This document shows, in pieces, positions 20,816-32,384 of a DNA stretch of 64,000 bases. The DNA comes from Rutpela maculata (taxonomy: Eukaryota > Arthropoda > Insecta > Coleoptera > Cerambycidae). Positions within the stretch are counted from its first letter, which is position 1. Every line of letters begins with the position of its first letter. The stretch is taken from contig OW386291.2 of NCBI GenBank assembly GCA_936432065.2, positions 17,709,821 to 17,773,820 on the forward strand, written 5' to 3'. The notes below the pieces were generated by a model. It made no database searches and had not been told where the DNA came from. It saw only the letters and a list, made by a program, of their open reading frames with translations. Both the position numbers and the translations under genes were made by a program.

Positions 20816-21488
20816 ATAAATAAAAAATATTTAAATGAGATCGTTCATATTTTTTAGTTCTCTTTTCGTCTTCAAAGATCCACCCGGTGGGGAGGTTCCA
20901 GCCGCTTTCCGTAGCTGCCGATTTTTTAACATATAACCGCACCGTATATTATTATGATACTCGCAGTTTTAAGCTAGTTGCAAATACGACTTTCTTTTTT
21001 AGGGGACCAGATTCCATTTGTCATCGTCCGATAATTCGAAACATTCCATTGAAAACTATGAATATTTATTTATATATAATAAGGTATAGTTACAACAGTA
21101 CTAAGTACATTATTACATACTGACATAAAAAGTATTACAACCACTAGAATTATGCCTCCAGATAAAAATATACTTACGTTATATATTTTTAAGCAATATA
21201 ACTATATGATGTATAGGTAGAGCTATAATTTTCTTAATGCGATATACCGTATCGATCCACTGTAAAAAAATGTGAGATAATAGGAAAAATGTTTAATACG
21301 GTTAGTGCTACCAGGCTCAAATGAAGCCGTTAATAATAGCAGCATTAATCGATTACAGACAACTTGTGATATAATGTAGGCATAGATTTTTAATTAACGT
21401 GCAATGTATAAACATTGACTGCAGATATACCTGTTTTTAATTTTGAACTTTAAAAACATTTAAAAAAGTAATTAGTCCAATTATTATA
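20816..21488. other. Unannotated stretch
   Basis: No supportable gene or repeat structure is visible. The 78-codon frame at 20887-21123 has no motif. Confidence 0.35.
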
Positions 21489-23190
21489 AAAAATGTTATC
21501 TGAGATTTTCCTTCAGTAACTGGGGGTGCCGCGCAACCCCCCCAAGAACCACCTCTTCGGTGAAAAAAACCTTATTTTGCTGATAACTCGTTAACCGTTG
21601 AAGATATAAAAAATTGCTTATTATAAAAAAGAAAGCTTGACTAACACCCTAAAAAAAGTCCTATTTTAATTTTGTTGTATATGCAATGGTTTTCGAGAAA
21701 ATCGATATTGAAAAAAATTCCAAAATTTGTAATTTTAATGCACGCGAATTTTCGTTTATTTGAATTTTTTTGCGCGCGGCCTATAGAAAAAATTGAATTG
21801 CTCGAAAACCATACAAGCTAGGAAGAAAAATCAAAATGGGTTTTAAAGGGAATATAAAACAATCTCTTATGTTACCATTTTTCATGGCTATTGATATTTA
21901 TTAGTATATAAAAATGACAATATAATATGGTTATCTCTTAATTTTTTGCATCACTAACTATTCAGTTAGGCCCATAAAAAATAACTGATTTTAATATAAG
22001 TTATAAATGCATTATCTTTTAGTTCAAGGTAGTACTTCAGTGCAGAAAAAGTTAAGAATAAAAATATTCACCTTTACATTTACCAGCTTGTTGAAGTTAG
22101 CCAAATTTTGGCCAATTTTTTATTGCTTCCTAAAAATAAAAAAAAGACCCAAACATCTTGAAAATCTAGCTCAAAATTTTTTTTTTTGAGTTTATATATC
22201 ACATAACTATTGTTTCTAATCATTTAATAGTTAAAAAATTGCAGCATTTTTTTGGATTTTTTTTTTAAATCAATCTAGCGTCCTTGTATTTTAATATTTT
22301 TGAATGTACCAGATGTAAAAATAATGGTAAGACTTCATATTAATTGATCATAGGTACCATTTAAAATTATACTATATTTCTCAGAAAAAGAAAATGCTAT
22401 TGTAAAATATATTTTTTTAAAATTTGTAAATAAACTCAGATCAAAACTCATTACTAAAGTGCTTTATTTTGTTACTTTTGACATAATCTCAAAATTAGTA
22501 AAAATATAGTGACTTTTATAATTTTTTATGATATAAAGTTATTAAATCTTTCATTTGCTTTTTTTCCATAACATATCAACAATTGGTAAAGATCTACTTA
22601 AAAAAAATTGAAAAAAAAATTTTTACTTACACAATCTCCAAATTACAAAATATATCGGGACTTTTATTATTTTTTATGATTACAAAATAAAGTTATTAAA
22701 TGAATGTATTTCATATCTGATTCTATTTTTTATAATACGTTAACAATTGGCAAATATATATTCAAAAAAATCAGGAAAAAATTAATTTTTACTAACACGA
22801 CCTTAAAAACCCTAGAAATCTAGTTACTTTTGTAATTTTCTATGGTGAAAAATTGAAGGTTATAAAAATATCTTTCATTTGCTTACCTACTTATTTTCTT
22901 AGATATGTCGATAATTGGTTAATGATTATATAACGCATTTTCTAAAAATCAAATATTTCTTATATTTTCAATATCGTTTTTCTCGAAAACTATGGCATAT
23001 ACAAAAAAATTACAAAGGAACTTCTTTTAGGAAATTAGCTAAGCTTTCTTTTTATAATGAGCAATTTTTTTATATCTTCAACGGTTATCGAGTTATCAGT
23101 AAAATAAGGCTTTTTTCACCGAATGGGTGGTTTTTGGGGGGGGTTGCAAATTTTTGTGTTATTGAAGGAAAATCTCAGATAACATTTTTT
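21489..23190. mobile_element. Element H: 1.7-kb element with about 240-bp terminal inverted repeats
   Basis: The left end (AAAAAATGTTATCTGAGATT, from 21489) pairs with the right end (AATCTCAGATAACATTTTTT, to 23190). Pairing continues through a GGTGGTT-type block, GATAACTCGTTAACCGTTGAA with its partner TTCAACGGTTATCGAGTTATC, and GGTTTTCGAGAAAATCGATATTG with its complement, to about 21730/22955. The interior is AT-rich and partly tandem (22511-22960). The open frame at 22915-23271 is made of the right TIR, so it is not called. Flanks are A/T-rich and give no clear target duplication. Confidence 0.75.
22511..22960. repeat. Three degenerate tandem units of about 150-165 bp
   Basis: Units start near 22511, 22659 and 22825. 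Each begins ACTTTTATAATTTTTTATG or a close variant, continues with AAAGTTATTAAAT, TTTCAT, then ATATCAACAATTGGTAAA or a variant, and ends with a run of A and T. Divergence between units is considerable. The array lies inside element H next to its right TIR. Confidence 0.6.
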
Positions 23191-24938
23191 GCGAGCTTCT
23201 GGTGTATTTTTTACTTTACCGACTGGACTAAATGCCCTACTTGCATTTGTAGCCATGTTGGTCGCTTATAAATAAACAAATTGATATTTCTTCTCAAAAT
23301 TTGGACTGATCATTCTCAAATACTTACATTTTTGTCTTGGCTAGCTGAAAACAATCCAAAACCACCATTGTTAAAAGGTAGCGTAAAGAAGTTCAAAAGT
23401 CGAGTCTTTAGCGTTTACGTTAAAAATTTTTACTGGCTGTTCTCCAATACTTAATATTTTTTTGTCAGCTACTAGAAAAAAAGTTTGATTTCCTTTGTTT
23501 TCCCTATTTTTTTGTGTTATTAACACTACTACCCGTATTTGTAATTAATATTACCTTATTGGCAAATGCTTTTTAACCATTGATTTTATTAATTAAAACA
23601 ATAATAATAATCTACACTCTACTTGCTTGTATCCATCCTTCAAGGTAAATATACTGAAACTCAATTTGTTTTGATTTGAATATTATCGGATAATGCATCA
23701 TTATTTAAATGTGTTCGTCAACACTACAAGCAGCAGTTATTTGTTGTTCTTTGTGTTTACGATAAGGATACTTCAAGCCTATTGATACAAACAAGAATGC
23801 CTTTATATATTTAATACAAGCAACCCTCAAGAAACCATCAACGTTGGTGTGTCAAATATAGTTCTACAATATAAAATAATTACTTTGAGTAAACTAGGAC
23901 ACACTATACATTATATTTCATTCTAGAGTAATCGTAGACCTAAAATGCCAACTTTTTAATAAGCATTGACAAGGTAATCACTTGGAAATGGAACAGGTTA
24001 ATAGATATTAATGTCTTTATCGACCACCGGAATTATAACCAAAGGTTAAAATCCCTTTGTTTGAAGGGAAGGAACGTCTATGACGTCGAGGCTGCCGCTG
24101 CCACAACTCGATATTTGCGTGACCGTAGACCGTTTTATCCACTCCCCCTTTTGTCCGGTCTTAACTAGTAAAGAGACATGCCACCCTAGTGTTGTTATGA
24201 AATGCGGTATGTCTGGAAAATTTATTTGTTTTTCTTACTTTGTCGAAGAGGATGTCCGTTTGGGGGAGATAATTAATAAAAATGTTTGCTATACCCTAGG
24301 ATTATGTACTATAGCTTCTTGATAATTAAATGAGCTCCATTAGATAAAAAAAGGACATATAGGGAATAGTAAATGGATACAAAACTCTACACTGAAACAT
24401 AAGAACACATTTTCATTTAGCAAATGCAAAGCTAATTAATTACAGAAATATTTTTGGAATTTGTTATGGATGTGTTGTGTGTAGCGACACTATTAGACGG
24501 AGTAGATCATCCGTTTATCTTCCATGTCGAATATAACATTACATCAGTCTTCAGTTTCACAAAAATAATAGTGAAGTTATGAAATTAATTGCAAATTATG
24601 TATTCATGTTGACCTTGAATATCTTGACTCGCGTACACGAGATTCTATGAGACTTTTGAGCCAACTTATAAAATGCCAAAACAACAAAGATTTATACAAG
24701 TTTGTAGCTTATTGTCTTTTATTCCGAGGTGGAATCACTACATGACTGAATTAGTATTCTTTCAGATAAGTAGGTAAAAGGATGGTACCAGAATGGGAAA
24801 TGTACAATTTATAATTCCTTGTAAAGTTTGAAAGCTGATGTTTTAGTTGGTTAGGAACCGTACCTGCTCACTTGTAATTTAGCAATACTGCATACTGATA
24901 TTAATTAATCACTGAATAATTTCGTTGATTCAAATTGT
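23191..24938. other. Unannotated stretch
   Basis: I find no recognisable gene, SINE or TIR pair. The 80-codon frame at 24080-24322 is cysteine-rich at its middle but matches no family I know and lacks clear splice signals. Confidence 0.35.
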
Positions 24939-24942
24939 TATT

Positions 24943-25412
24943 ATACTCTTCGCAAATACGAAAACGAAGAGTATAATGCATTTGATCGGCACCTTTCTAA
25001 AACCGTAAATATCGCTCGCAGCCAAAAAATTTTCATATCATTGTGTTAGTGAACGAATTCTGAACAACTTTCTAAATGTCCGCCCGTCCGTCGGCCCGTC
25101 CGTCCATCCGTCACGTTTCTTGTATGCACGATAACTCGAGAAAGAAAAATCCGTTTGTACTGAAATTTTAACAGAAAATTAGTGTTAACTAGGGGAAGAA
25201 CCCTGTTGTACAAAATCGATCAGTAAATAAAAATGTTATTAATCCCGAGTTCGAAACCCACATGGGGTATGGTATAGTCTTTCACCAACTAAGTTCGTAC
25301 TGTAAAATTAAAAATGTCTAAAACTAACATTATATACAAAAAACTGCGAAGAGTATCCTGTAGAATGTGTAACAATTATATAAAAAGTTTAGTAAACCGG
25401 CCTACGTTTTTA
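24943..25412 (+). mobile_element. Family B HINE-like element (copy B2)
   Basis: The foldback ATACTCTTCG/CGAAGAGTAT occupies 24943-24974. GATCGGCACCTTTCTAAAAC, GAACGAATTCTGAACAACTT and a GTCC/GTCG run (about 25079-25112) follow. The core CACGATAACTCGAGAAAGAA comes next, and the arm returns as GCGAAGAGTATCC at 25345. It ends near TAGTAAACCGGCCTACG. An internal ATCCCGAGTTCGAAACCC resembles a polymerase III B box and may be the remnant of a SINE insertion. Confidence 0.75.
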
Positions 25413-26690
25413 GATTGTTTATAGATATAAACATTTAAATGTCATAGGTACTAAACTCCCTGACTCTTTTAAGAGGAGGAGGAGATATTCAAATTAACTG
25501 AGAATATGATCTCTTTCTTCGGTTGAACTTGGGAATCTTAGTTTGCTAATAACTGTTAAAGAGAATGGTCAATATATTTTACTATGAATAATTATTATCT
25601 TCGCAAATGTAAATCACGTTGAAGTTTTAAGGTACAATGAAACCAATATTTCTTAAATCAGAATTCTATCAACAAGTAAATTTCCATTTTTTACTTCAAA
25701 TTTGAGATTTACGGAGTGATACAAGTTATTTAAAAAAATTAAAAAGCTTGAAATATAGAGGAGATTACAAGCTTTAAAACTTTAAATGAAATAACTTTGT
25801 GTGAGGTCGTGAAAGATTATCCGCAACATAATGCAGACGGTGCTGAATATTTATGTTTTTCATATTTTAATATACTTAAATTTGCATTTTCACGATTTAT
25901 GAAAGATAAAATAGATACAACTGAGCTTATAAAAGGGCTGACATATTCAGTGTCTTATATTACTTTGATGTGGTTGTTCAGGAGTGCTATGCCAGGCTCA
26001 TTGACTTGAATTATCCTTATGTTCGGGAACGATTCTTTCCAGTAAATTTATCTCCTCTAGTTTTCTGCACTTATATTTTCGAAGACGTAAGGCAACACCG
26101 GTTTCTTTTCTACATAATACATTTATCGTAGATGAGAGTATAGTACCCATAATGCGAAATTATGATTGTGTATGTAGGCCAAAATTGCGTATATTGGGCT
26201 GGCAGGAATTATATGCAGTTAATATCTGGAAACTCTACATCCATTATGCAGCTTTAGTAGGTTAACGTGTCAATAATACGATCTTGCCAATAAGCCCAGT
26301 ATTTGTATGATGTTATAAGATACACCCTACTGCCTAACCAGATTTTCCCATTCGTTGCCAAATTCACATTAAATTGACGATTCAACCAATTGCCTTCTAT
26401 CACTTTCATTCAAATTTACCGACTGACTCAGTATTATTCCGACCTCCTCGCATGACGTTGAATATGACGTTGAATACGAAATCAAAATCATCCGTGGTTA
26501 TTTTTGATGCCTTGATCTTTCACGAACTCTTGCATTTTCATGATTCCTCAGTAATTGCGGTAGTGAATCTGTGGTCCTAAAAATATTACAGACCAGCTCA
26601 GTGCTATTCTGTAATGCACCTACTGCAAGTTGAGAAGTTCTCCGTCTTTGGATTAACATGGGAGGCACACTCGAGGAACGAGAGGTCTAG
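25413..26690. other. Unannotated stretch
   Basis: The open frame at 25797-26009 (with KDKIDTTELIKGLTYSVSYI) looks somewhat protein-like but has no recognised motif and no good splice sites, so I do not call it. Nothing else is supportable. Confidence 0.35.
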
Positions 26691-26699
26691 GATGACCGC

Positions 26700-27265
26700 T
26701 CCATGGATATTCATCATCATTTAAATATTTCTGACTAATTGTTGAGCTTTTCTACAGTTTATTTTAGTACGCCAATGCAGTATATTTCAACAGGAATGGC
26801 AAGCATGTTAAGAGCATAGACACTGTTTTTACCCGAAGTTCGGATGACCAAATCCTTTGGAGTAAGCATCTGTACTTGTCGCAGAGAGTACTTTCTTTTT
26901 TTTACATCTTAAATTTGTCACTGTACACCCAAGTATATGTAGATCTCTCCAACATCTAAAAGTTTTAGGTTGTTTTCCTCGTACGCTGCGTATCGCCCTT
27001 TTTTGAGATGGACGACTGCGCATTTACGCAACTCGAATTCCATACTAATGACCTGCATGTACTCTTCCACCGCTCTTAGAGCATTCTGGGCTTCCGGAGT
27101 TATGGAGTTTAAGGTTATACATATATAATAGATTCATGACTTTCTGACTCCGGTTGCAGGATGTACCACATTAATAACCACGAGATTGAAGAAATTCAAT
27201 AGATAGTGGCATCAGTGAGACACAGAAGAGGCGAGGACTCAGAGAGTCTCCATGAAAAACTCTTC
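26700..27265 (-). pseudogene. Non-LTR reverse transcriptase fragment
   Basis: The minus strand gives GDSLSPRLFCVSLMPLSIEF near 27260. Then, with frame shifts, come MNLLYM (where a YMDD-type motif would lie), EYMQVISMEFELRKCAVVHL and LLDVGEIYIYLGVQ. GDSLSP...LF and the later FxLxKCAVVHL...YxYLG blocks are the palm and thumb signatures of non-LTR retrotransposons. The catalytic aspartates are not preserved. The piece is heavily decayed, and its 5' and 3' limits cannot be fixed. Confidence 0.65.
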
Positions 27266-28369
27266 TTTCAAATACTATATGCTCTAGCGTAATTTACTCT
27301 GCACGTTATTATATCATTATAGACTTAGCAAACAACACATTTTCTCAGCAGTAGCTGGAAACTATTTACCAATCCGTCGCACGCATTTGGGAGTCGCCTC
27401 TGTTGGAGTCCGTTCCAGATTACTGAGCCCTTTAGGCGACGTTGGGGATATCTGCTCCAACAACAAGAGGTCGGAGAGACTTCTTCTTTCAGACTGTCCT
27501 TAAAGTATGTGTCGCTCCTAATAGTGCGCTCTTCTGAAGTTTTTCTGCGCTCGGTTGACCAGACAGTTGTCGTAGACTACGGTCGTAGCAATTCTTGACA
27601 GTTTCTACAATTACTGGGAAGACTGTGGTATTTGCGTTCCATATTCTGCTAACTTCTATGTTTCCTTAAGCATCATTTTGATGGCACTGGTATATTGAAG
27701 TGCTTCAAATGACCCAGTGGAGATATCTAGCCACTTTGTTATGTTCGTAAGTGTACTCGGATTGTGCCAACGTAGTACATACCGCACGTGACTGACTTAT
27801 TCTTCTGCTATTATTAGTATTATTAACTAAATTGTTTAGTATCAAATTTATGACATTCGACAATTCTGTCTAGTTCTACTTCCTATATAAGGAATGATAG
27901 TAAATGTTAAGAGTTACTTTACATCTCTGTCAACAGATAATTCGAAATAATATTTCACGTGCAAATATAACTGGTGGTTTTATTATGGTTTTATTGCCAT
28001 ATCAACAGTTATAGCATCAATATACCATTTTATTCGATAAGTATTGGTTCCAATTTATAGACCATTAAATTTTACTGCAATAAGTTCAGCAGAATTTCGG
28101 TGTAAATACAATGATTTCACGAGAAATAACGCATTTGTGTTAATGATTGCAGCTGTGCACCACATTCTGAAAGGAAGAAAACTACAACTCAAGTACACTC
28201 ATCTCTTGAACAGTAATTACGACATAATGATCTGAATGATGTTCTTTTTTGACAACAAGTAGGCGAGACTCAGTCTCTTTTCGTTTTCATGAGAACAATA
28301 GGAGGTTTCGTAATATTATTTAAAGAGAGCACTGGTTGCAAGAGACTTGCTTGCCTTTTTTAAAACTGC
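27266..28369. other. Unannotated stretch
   Basis: This less AT-rich region upstream of the LINE fragment may hold more of the same decayed element, but no motif survives that I can recognise. Other frames carry nothing supportable. Confidence 0.35.
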
Positions 28370-28655
28370 GTAACGTACAGGGCTGGCTCAAGGGGGGGGG
28401 GGGGGGGGGGCGAAGCGGGCGGCTGCCCGGGGCGAAAAAATTCTAGGGGCGGTAAATTCTTCAAATCCACAGTTACCAAAAAATATAAAAAAGCTAGGAA
28501 ACAATTGTTTCACTAATATAGTGTAATAGTAATGTTAACTTTATATAAATAATTTGTTATTGTTAGTTTTTTTTGTATGTAAAGTAGGTTAGATACATAC
28601 ATTCTGTTTCTTATATGTGATTTTATTACTTGTCTAATTTCTGTGGTGTGGTATT

Positions 28656-30037
28656 ACTTCCACATCCAGTGGAAGTATAATAACGACAGAAACATTTTTA
28701 AGAATTTTTATTGTTCAAATAAGCTTAGAATGTCATGAAACGTCGAGATTTTAAGTTTGAGCGAAAAAAAATTTTCTGTCTATCGGTCTGTCAATCTGTA
28801 ACTTTTTGTGCGCACAGTTACTCTGGAACCGTTTAAGATATTGACTTGAAATTTGGTACACATATGTACTTTAACGAGATCTAGAACTAGATTATATTTT
28901 CATTTTGTTCCGTCAGAGGGTTGGGGGGGGGGTAAATTGGGGTAAATTTGGGGTAAATAGCTAAATCAAGCAGGTAAGAGTCCAGAAAATTGGTATTTAG
29001 TATATACAAGAGAAGCTAAGGTCTCAAAAAAATGTTTGGCATTAGCCACCTCCATTCCCACCTCCATTATTATTATTAAAGGGGATGAAAAAAAAATGTG
29101 ATTTAGTGTGTGTACAAGAATCAGAAACCTTAAAATATTTTTTTACTTCATCCACCCCCTTATCACCACCCCCACCCCACTACCGATGTTAGATATCGTT
29201 TTATAGGTTTTTGGGGTAGAGGATTTCAAATATTATATTATTAAAGTTCCATAAGCAATTAGGAAGTTTCCTATTTTAGAAATATCATGTACATTCAACC
29301 TCATTTAGTAGTCTTTCAGATAACTAGTCAAACAAAAAAAAATTATCTCGATATCTGAAAAACTCATGAACTTATTCAATTTCTTATTTGAATACTTCGC
29401 CTCGGCTGAAGTCCATCGTGACGTCACAATACACAACGCGCTGACTTGCCATGCCGCCGGCGCGATGTATGTTTCCTTTATTTAGTGTATGTGCTCGATT
29501 TTCTGAAATGTCACAAAATGTCACTTTTGATTCGTTCGTGCCGAGCCGAATTTTCGAATTTCGCCGTGCAATTTACGATCAGGTTTATCTGGAAGACTTC
29601 CTCTTTACGTCGCGACATCAGTCGGCCGTCCCAATGGTGTTTTTCGAAAAATATGAATGTGCCAAAATTGCATGTTTTAGCAATTTTTCGGCTCTCAAAT
29701 GCAAGCTGGCTATAAACTGCCGGTGCCTGCCAGCGAGTATAAAGGTGCCCGCGCCCGCTCGCTGTTGGCGGAATCATGTATTGTGACGTAATCGAGCTCA
29801 GCCCAGATGATCGCGGCATTTTAAACTTGGAAGGACCATAATTTTCTTATTTATAGAGATAATTTTAAAAAATTAACAGATATTTTTTAGATTTTTACGA
29901 CTATTTATTACGAGAAAATGAGAAAAATGGAAACTTCCTAATTATTTCCACATACAAAATTTGTTCATTGTGATTGAGTTGGATCGAAAATCTGGATGCG
30001 GAAGTAGTGATTCCTTGGGCAGCGGTTTTTTTTTAAG
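28656..30037 (+). mobile_element. Family A HINE-like element (copy A3), interrupted by MITE M
   Basis: It begins with the perfect foldback ACTTCCAC-ATCCA-GTGGAAGT (28656-28676). It then has the TCTG core (about 28775), GTGCGCACAGTTACTCTGG, AGATATTGACTTGAAATTTG and the C-rich CCACCCCCT region. After the MITE (29261-29939) the 3' end resumes as TTCCACATACAAAATTTG, GGATGCGGAAGTAG and TGATTCCTTGGGCAGCGG. The ends match copies A4, A7 and A8. It is nested in the hAT element at 28378. Confidence 0.8.
29261..29939 (+). mobile_element. MITE M (copy 2) with AATT target duplication
   Basis: The ends AGGAAGTTTCC and GGAAACTTCCT are flanked by AATT at 29257-29260 and 29940-29943. The uninterrupted family-A copy at 45998 reads CAATTATTTCC at the same point, so insertion duplicated AATT (or AATTA). 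This copy is 33 bp longer than copy 1. It retains CGTGACGTCACAATAC near 29418, whose complement-like partner TATTGTGACGTAA lies near the right end, giving a second inner inverted repeat. A TATAAAGG box sits near 29739, about 34 bp upstream of an ATG. Superfamily uncertain. Confidence 0.85.
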
Positions 30038-30202
30038 TTTCAATACGGGTAATTTTTTCAATTATTTTATTTTACCCTTTTAAATACAGTAATCACATTG
30101 CTGAAAATCCAAAAATTGCTGTAAATCTTATAACTAAAAAAACAAACCATCAAGAATATTCAGTAGGTGACTGTGTTATAAAAAATAACGGACTGAAAGA
30201 TA

Positions 30203-31024
30203 GGGTCAGGCGGGGTAAAAATGAGACAGGTGGGTAAATAAAAGACAAGGTTATATCCAACCCAGATTGAAATAAATTAAACTTAATTTTTTATTCAAGT
30301 TTGTTTTGTACATTCAGAACTGTTTTATGTTATACAATCAGGTCCTATGCCTACTGTTAAAGCGGGAAAAAATATTATTCAGTAAACTCTTAATTCACTT
30401 TTAAAAAATTTTTGAACGCACCTTAGTACTTTTCTGCGGATTTTATAGTTTCTCTATTTGCATTGTCCGTATTTGGTAGACGTCAACTAGAAGTGTCATA
30501 CTTCACATTTTGTGATCAAGTTTATTAATTTACTAGTTTTAAATCATCAAAAATTTGATTTTAACGAAAAAATTAAAAGCGGGGTAAAAAAGAGACTAAA
30601 GAGACCAAATGGGCAGACTGAAGCAGGCACATTTCAGCTTCCTAATTTAGCAGAAACTAGCCCTTCTGTAAGCCCCTTCTTGTTTAATAAAAAAATCTGA
30701 ATAAATTACATATAAAAGAAGAAACCCTCGTCTTTCTTATTTTTGCCCGTCCATTTGTACGACGTCAATAAGAATGGGAATAAATTACGTGTCTTTCATT
30801 TGCCCTCTACTGTCTTTTTTCTACCCCACTTGGAGGGTAAAAATGAGACACTGTTTATATTTGTTTATCAATTAACGGTAATTTTTAGTAAAAAAATACA
30901 TAGAAATATAGTTTTTCCTGTCATTTTTACATATGATACCAATCTTTCATTAAATATGACTCGATTCTAAGCAACCTAAAAATTGAAAGATGTCATTTTG
31001 TCTCATTTTTACACCGCCTGACCC
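30203..31024. mobile_element. Element J: TA-flanked TIR element (822 bp)
   Basis: The 26-bp inverted termini differ at one position. Left: GGGTCAGGCGGGGTAAAAAT, then GAGACA. Right, in reverse complement: GGGTCAGGCGGTGTAAAAAT, then GAGACA. TA lies outside both ends. A further internal GGGTAAAAATGAGACA occurs at about 30836. The open frames at 30512 and 30743 have no recognised motif. TA duplication and these ends suit a non-autonomous pogo/Tc1-like element. Confidence 0.8.
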
Positions 31025-31097
31025 TAATGTTATTTATATAAGAGAGGGGCGGCAAAATAAAGCTATGCCCGGGGCGGCAAAATACCCTGGTAACGTA

Positions 31098-32383
31098 GCA
31101 TACGTATGCGGTAATTTAATCTACGCATCAATCGTTAAAGTATTAACAGTTTATTTGTTATAAATTATAATAATGATAAAACAGATAAAGGGTAGTTAAT
31201 ATTCAATGTTTAACATAAATATGTAAAAATACTGGACATATTTCAACAAATATTTTCAGTATGACCATTACTTTACAATTTGTTTAAACAAATTTATGTA
31301 TTTATTTATTTATTTATTGCTTATACTATCAACAAACCAAAAACAAAGCAATACAGTACATAATTGAAATACAATATTCAGAGCAAAAAAAAACAACAAA
31401 AAATTGGCAACCACTTACTTAATCGGTTATTAAGTCTATTTGCGGGCAATGGAACTTATACTTGATGAACCATCGTCGTAGGACTCGGACATTTTTTTTC
31501 TGGTTAAAAATTAACGAAAAAATGGAAGTGTGATATATCGTTTAAAGGCTTGATTTCCTCGAACAATCGTCGCAGAGAACCGTCAGTCTGTTCACTGCCG
31601 CGATATGACGATCTTTTTTCAACGTGACAATCAGTCAAATAATCTTTTCTCCACAGTAATATTAAAGGTGTCCTCCGAATTCCGGCACGAAAACAAGTTA
31701 AACACTGGCTTATTTGAAGCTTAATAAGTCGCTAATATAATCTTCTCTTCTTCTACCTCCTCCAACAGTAAAAGTTCAACTAACTGATTGAGGTCCATCC
31801 TCTGATTTATTCATAATGTGAAAGTACAAGTCCTCGGACGAGAAGAGACTAGACAAACTACAATTTTTAGTAAACCTTAGGACCAAAATCATCTTCCTCG
31901 GCACACAGAGGCGAGAAATGCCAGTGTTCCACCCAAATTACTCTAGAGGTCGTAAATTTTAAGTTATTGAGACATTTTTTTTTAAATGTTCGTCTTGAAT
32001 TTACCTATCGATCCCTCTAGCCGGATTTTGAAATTTCATTTTTCATTTTTTTAAATTTTTAATAGAAAATCATATTTTTACAAAAAAATACTGTTTTTTC
32101 TATTAAATTTATTCTAACGGACCGTAAATTTGAGTTTTCGTAACAATTATTTTTTTTTAATCTTCGTCTTGAATATTTTTAGGTAGTAAGCATGTAACAG
32201 GCAAAACAATTCACTTTTTCCATTATGTCATGTCATGTTCAAAAATAAGGACCACTTCAATCGACTTATGAAATATATTTAATAAATGCGGTAGGATTTC
32301 TAAAACTTTGCATAGGCTGGAAATTACAGGAATTGGTTTAAAGTTCTTAATATCCAATTTATTCCCCTTTTTATATATAGACT
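31098..32383. other. Unannotated stretch with a (TATT)n run
   Basis: A short TTTATTTATTTATTTATT run lies near 31300-31318. The rest may be decayed retroelement DNA, but I cannot point to a motif. Confidence 0.35.
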
Positions 32384-32384
32384 A

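Larger units (their letters stand above)
28378..31089. mobile_element. Second hAT-type element with perfect 8-bp target duplication, nested insertions
   Basis: The left end is CAGGGCTGGCTCAAGG (28378), followed by a run of G and GCCCGGGGCG. The right end is GCAAAATACCCTG (to 31089). GTAACGTA lies directly outside both (28370-28377 and 31090-31097). Removing the family-A element (28656-30037) and TIR element J (30203-31024) leaves only about 500 bp, with no coding sequence. It is therefore a non-autonomous or gutted hAT that served as a landing pad. The two ends share only CAGGG beyond GC-rich similarity. Confidence 0.75.

Noticed and set aside
26829..27023. 64-codon minus-strand frame starting MRSRPSQKRAIRSV
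   Set aside because: It is an out-of-frame shadow of the degenerate LINE reverse transcriptase at 26700-27265.
31674..31692. GAATTCCGGCACGA-like string suggesting cDNA adapter contamination
   Set aside because: It has an extra base relative to the usual linker, no vector sequence around it, and lies in ordinary AT-rich DNA.
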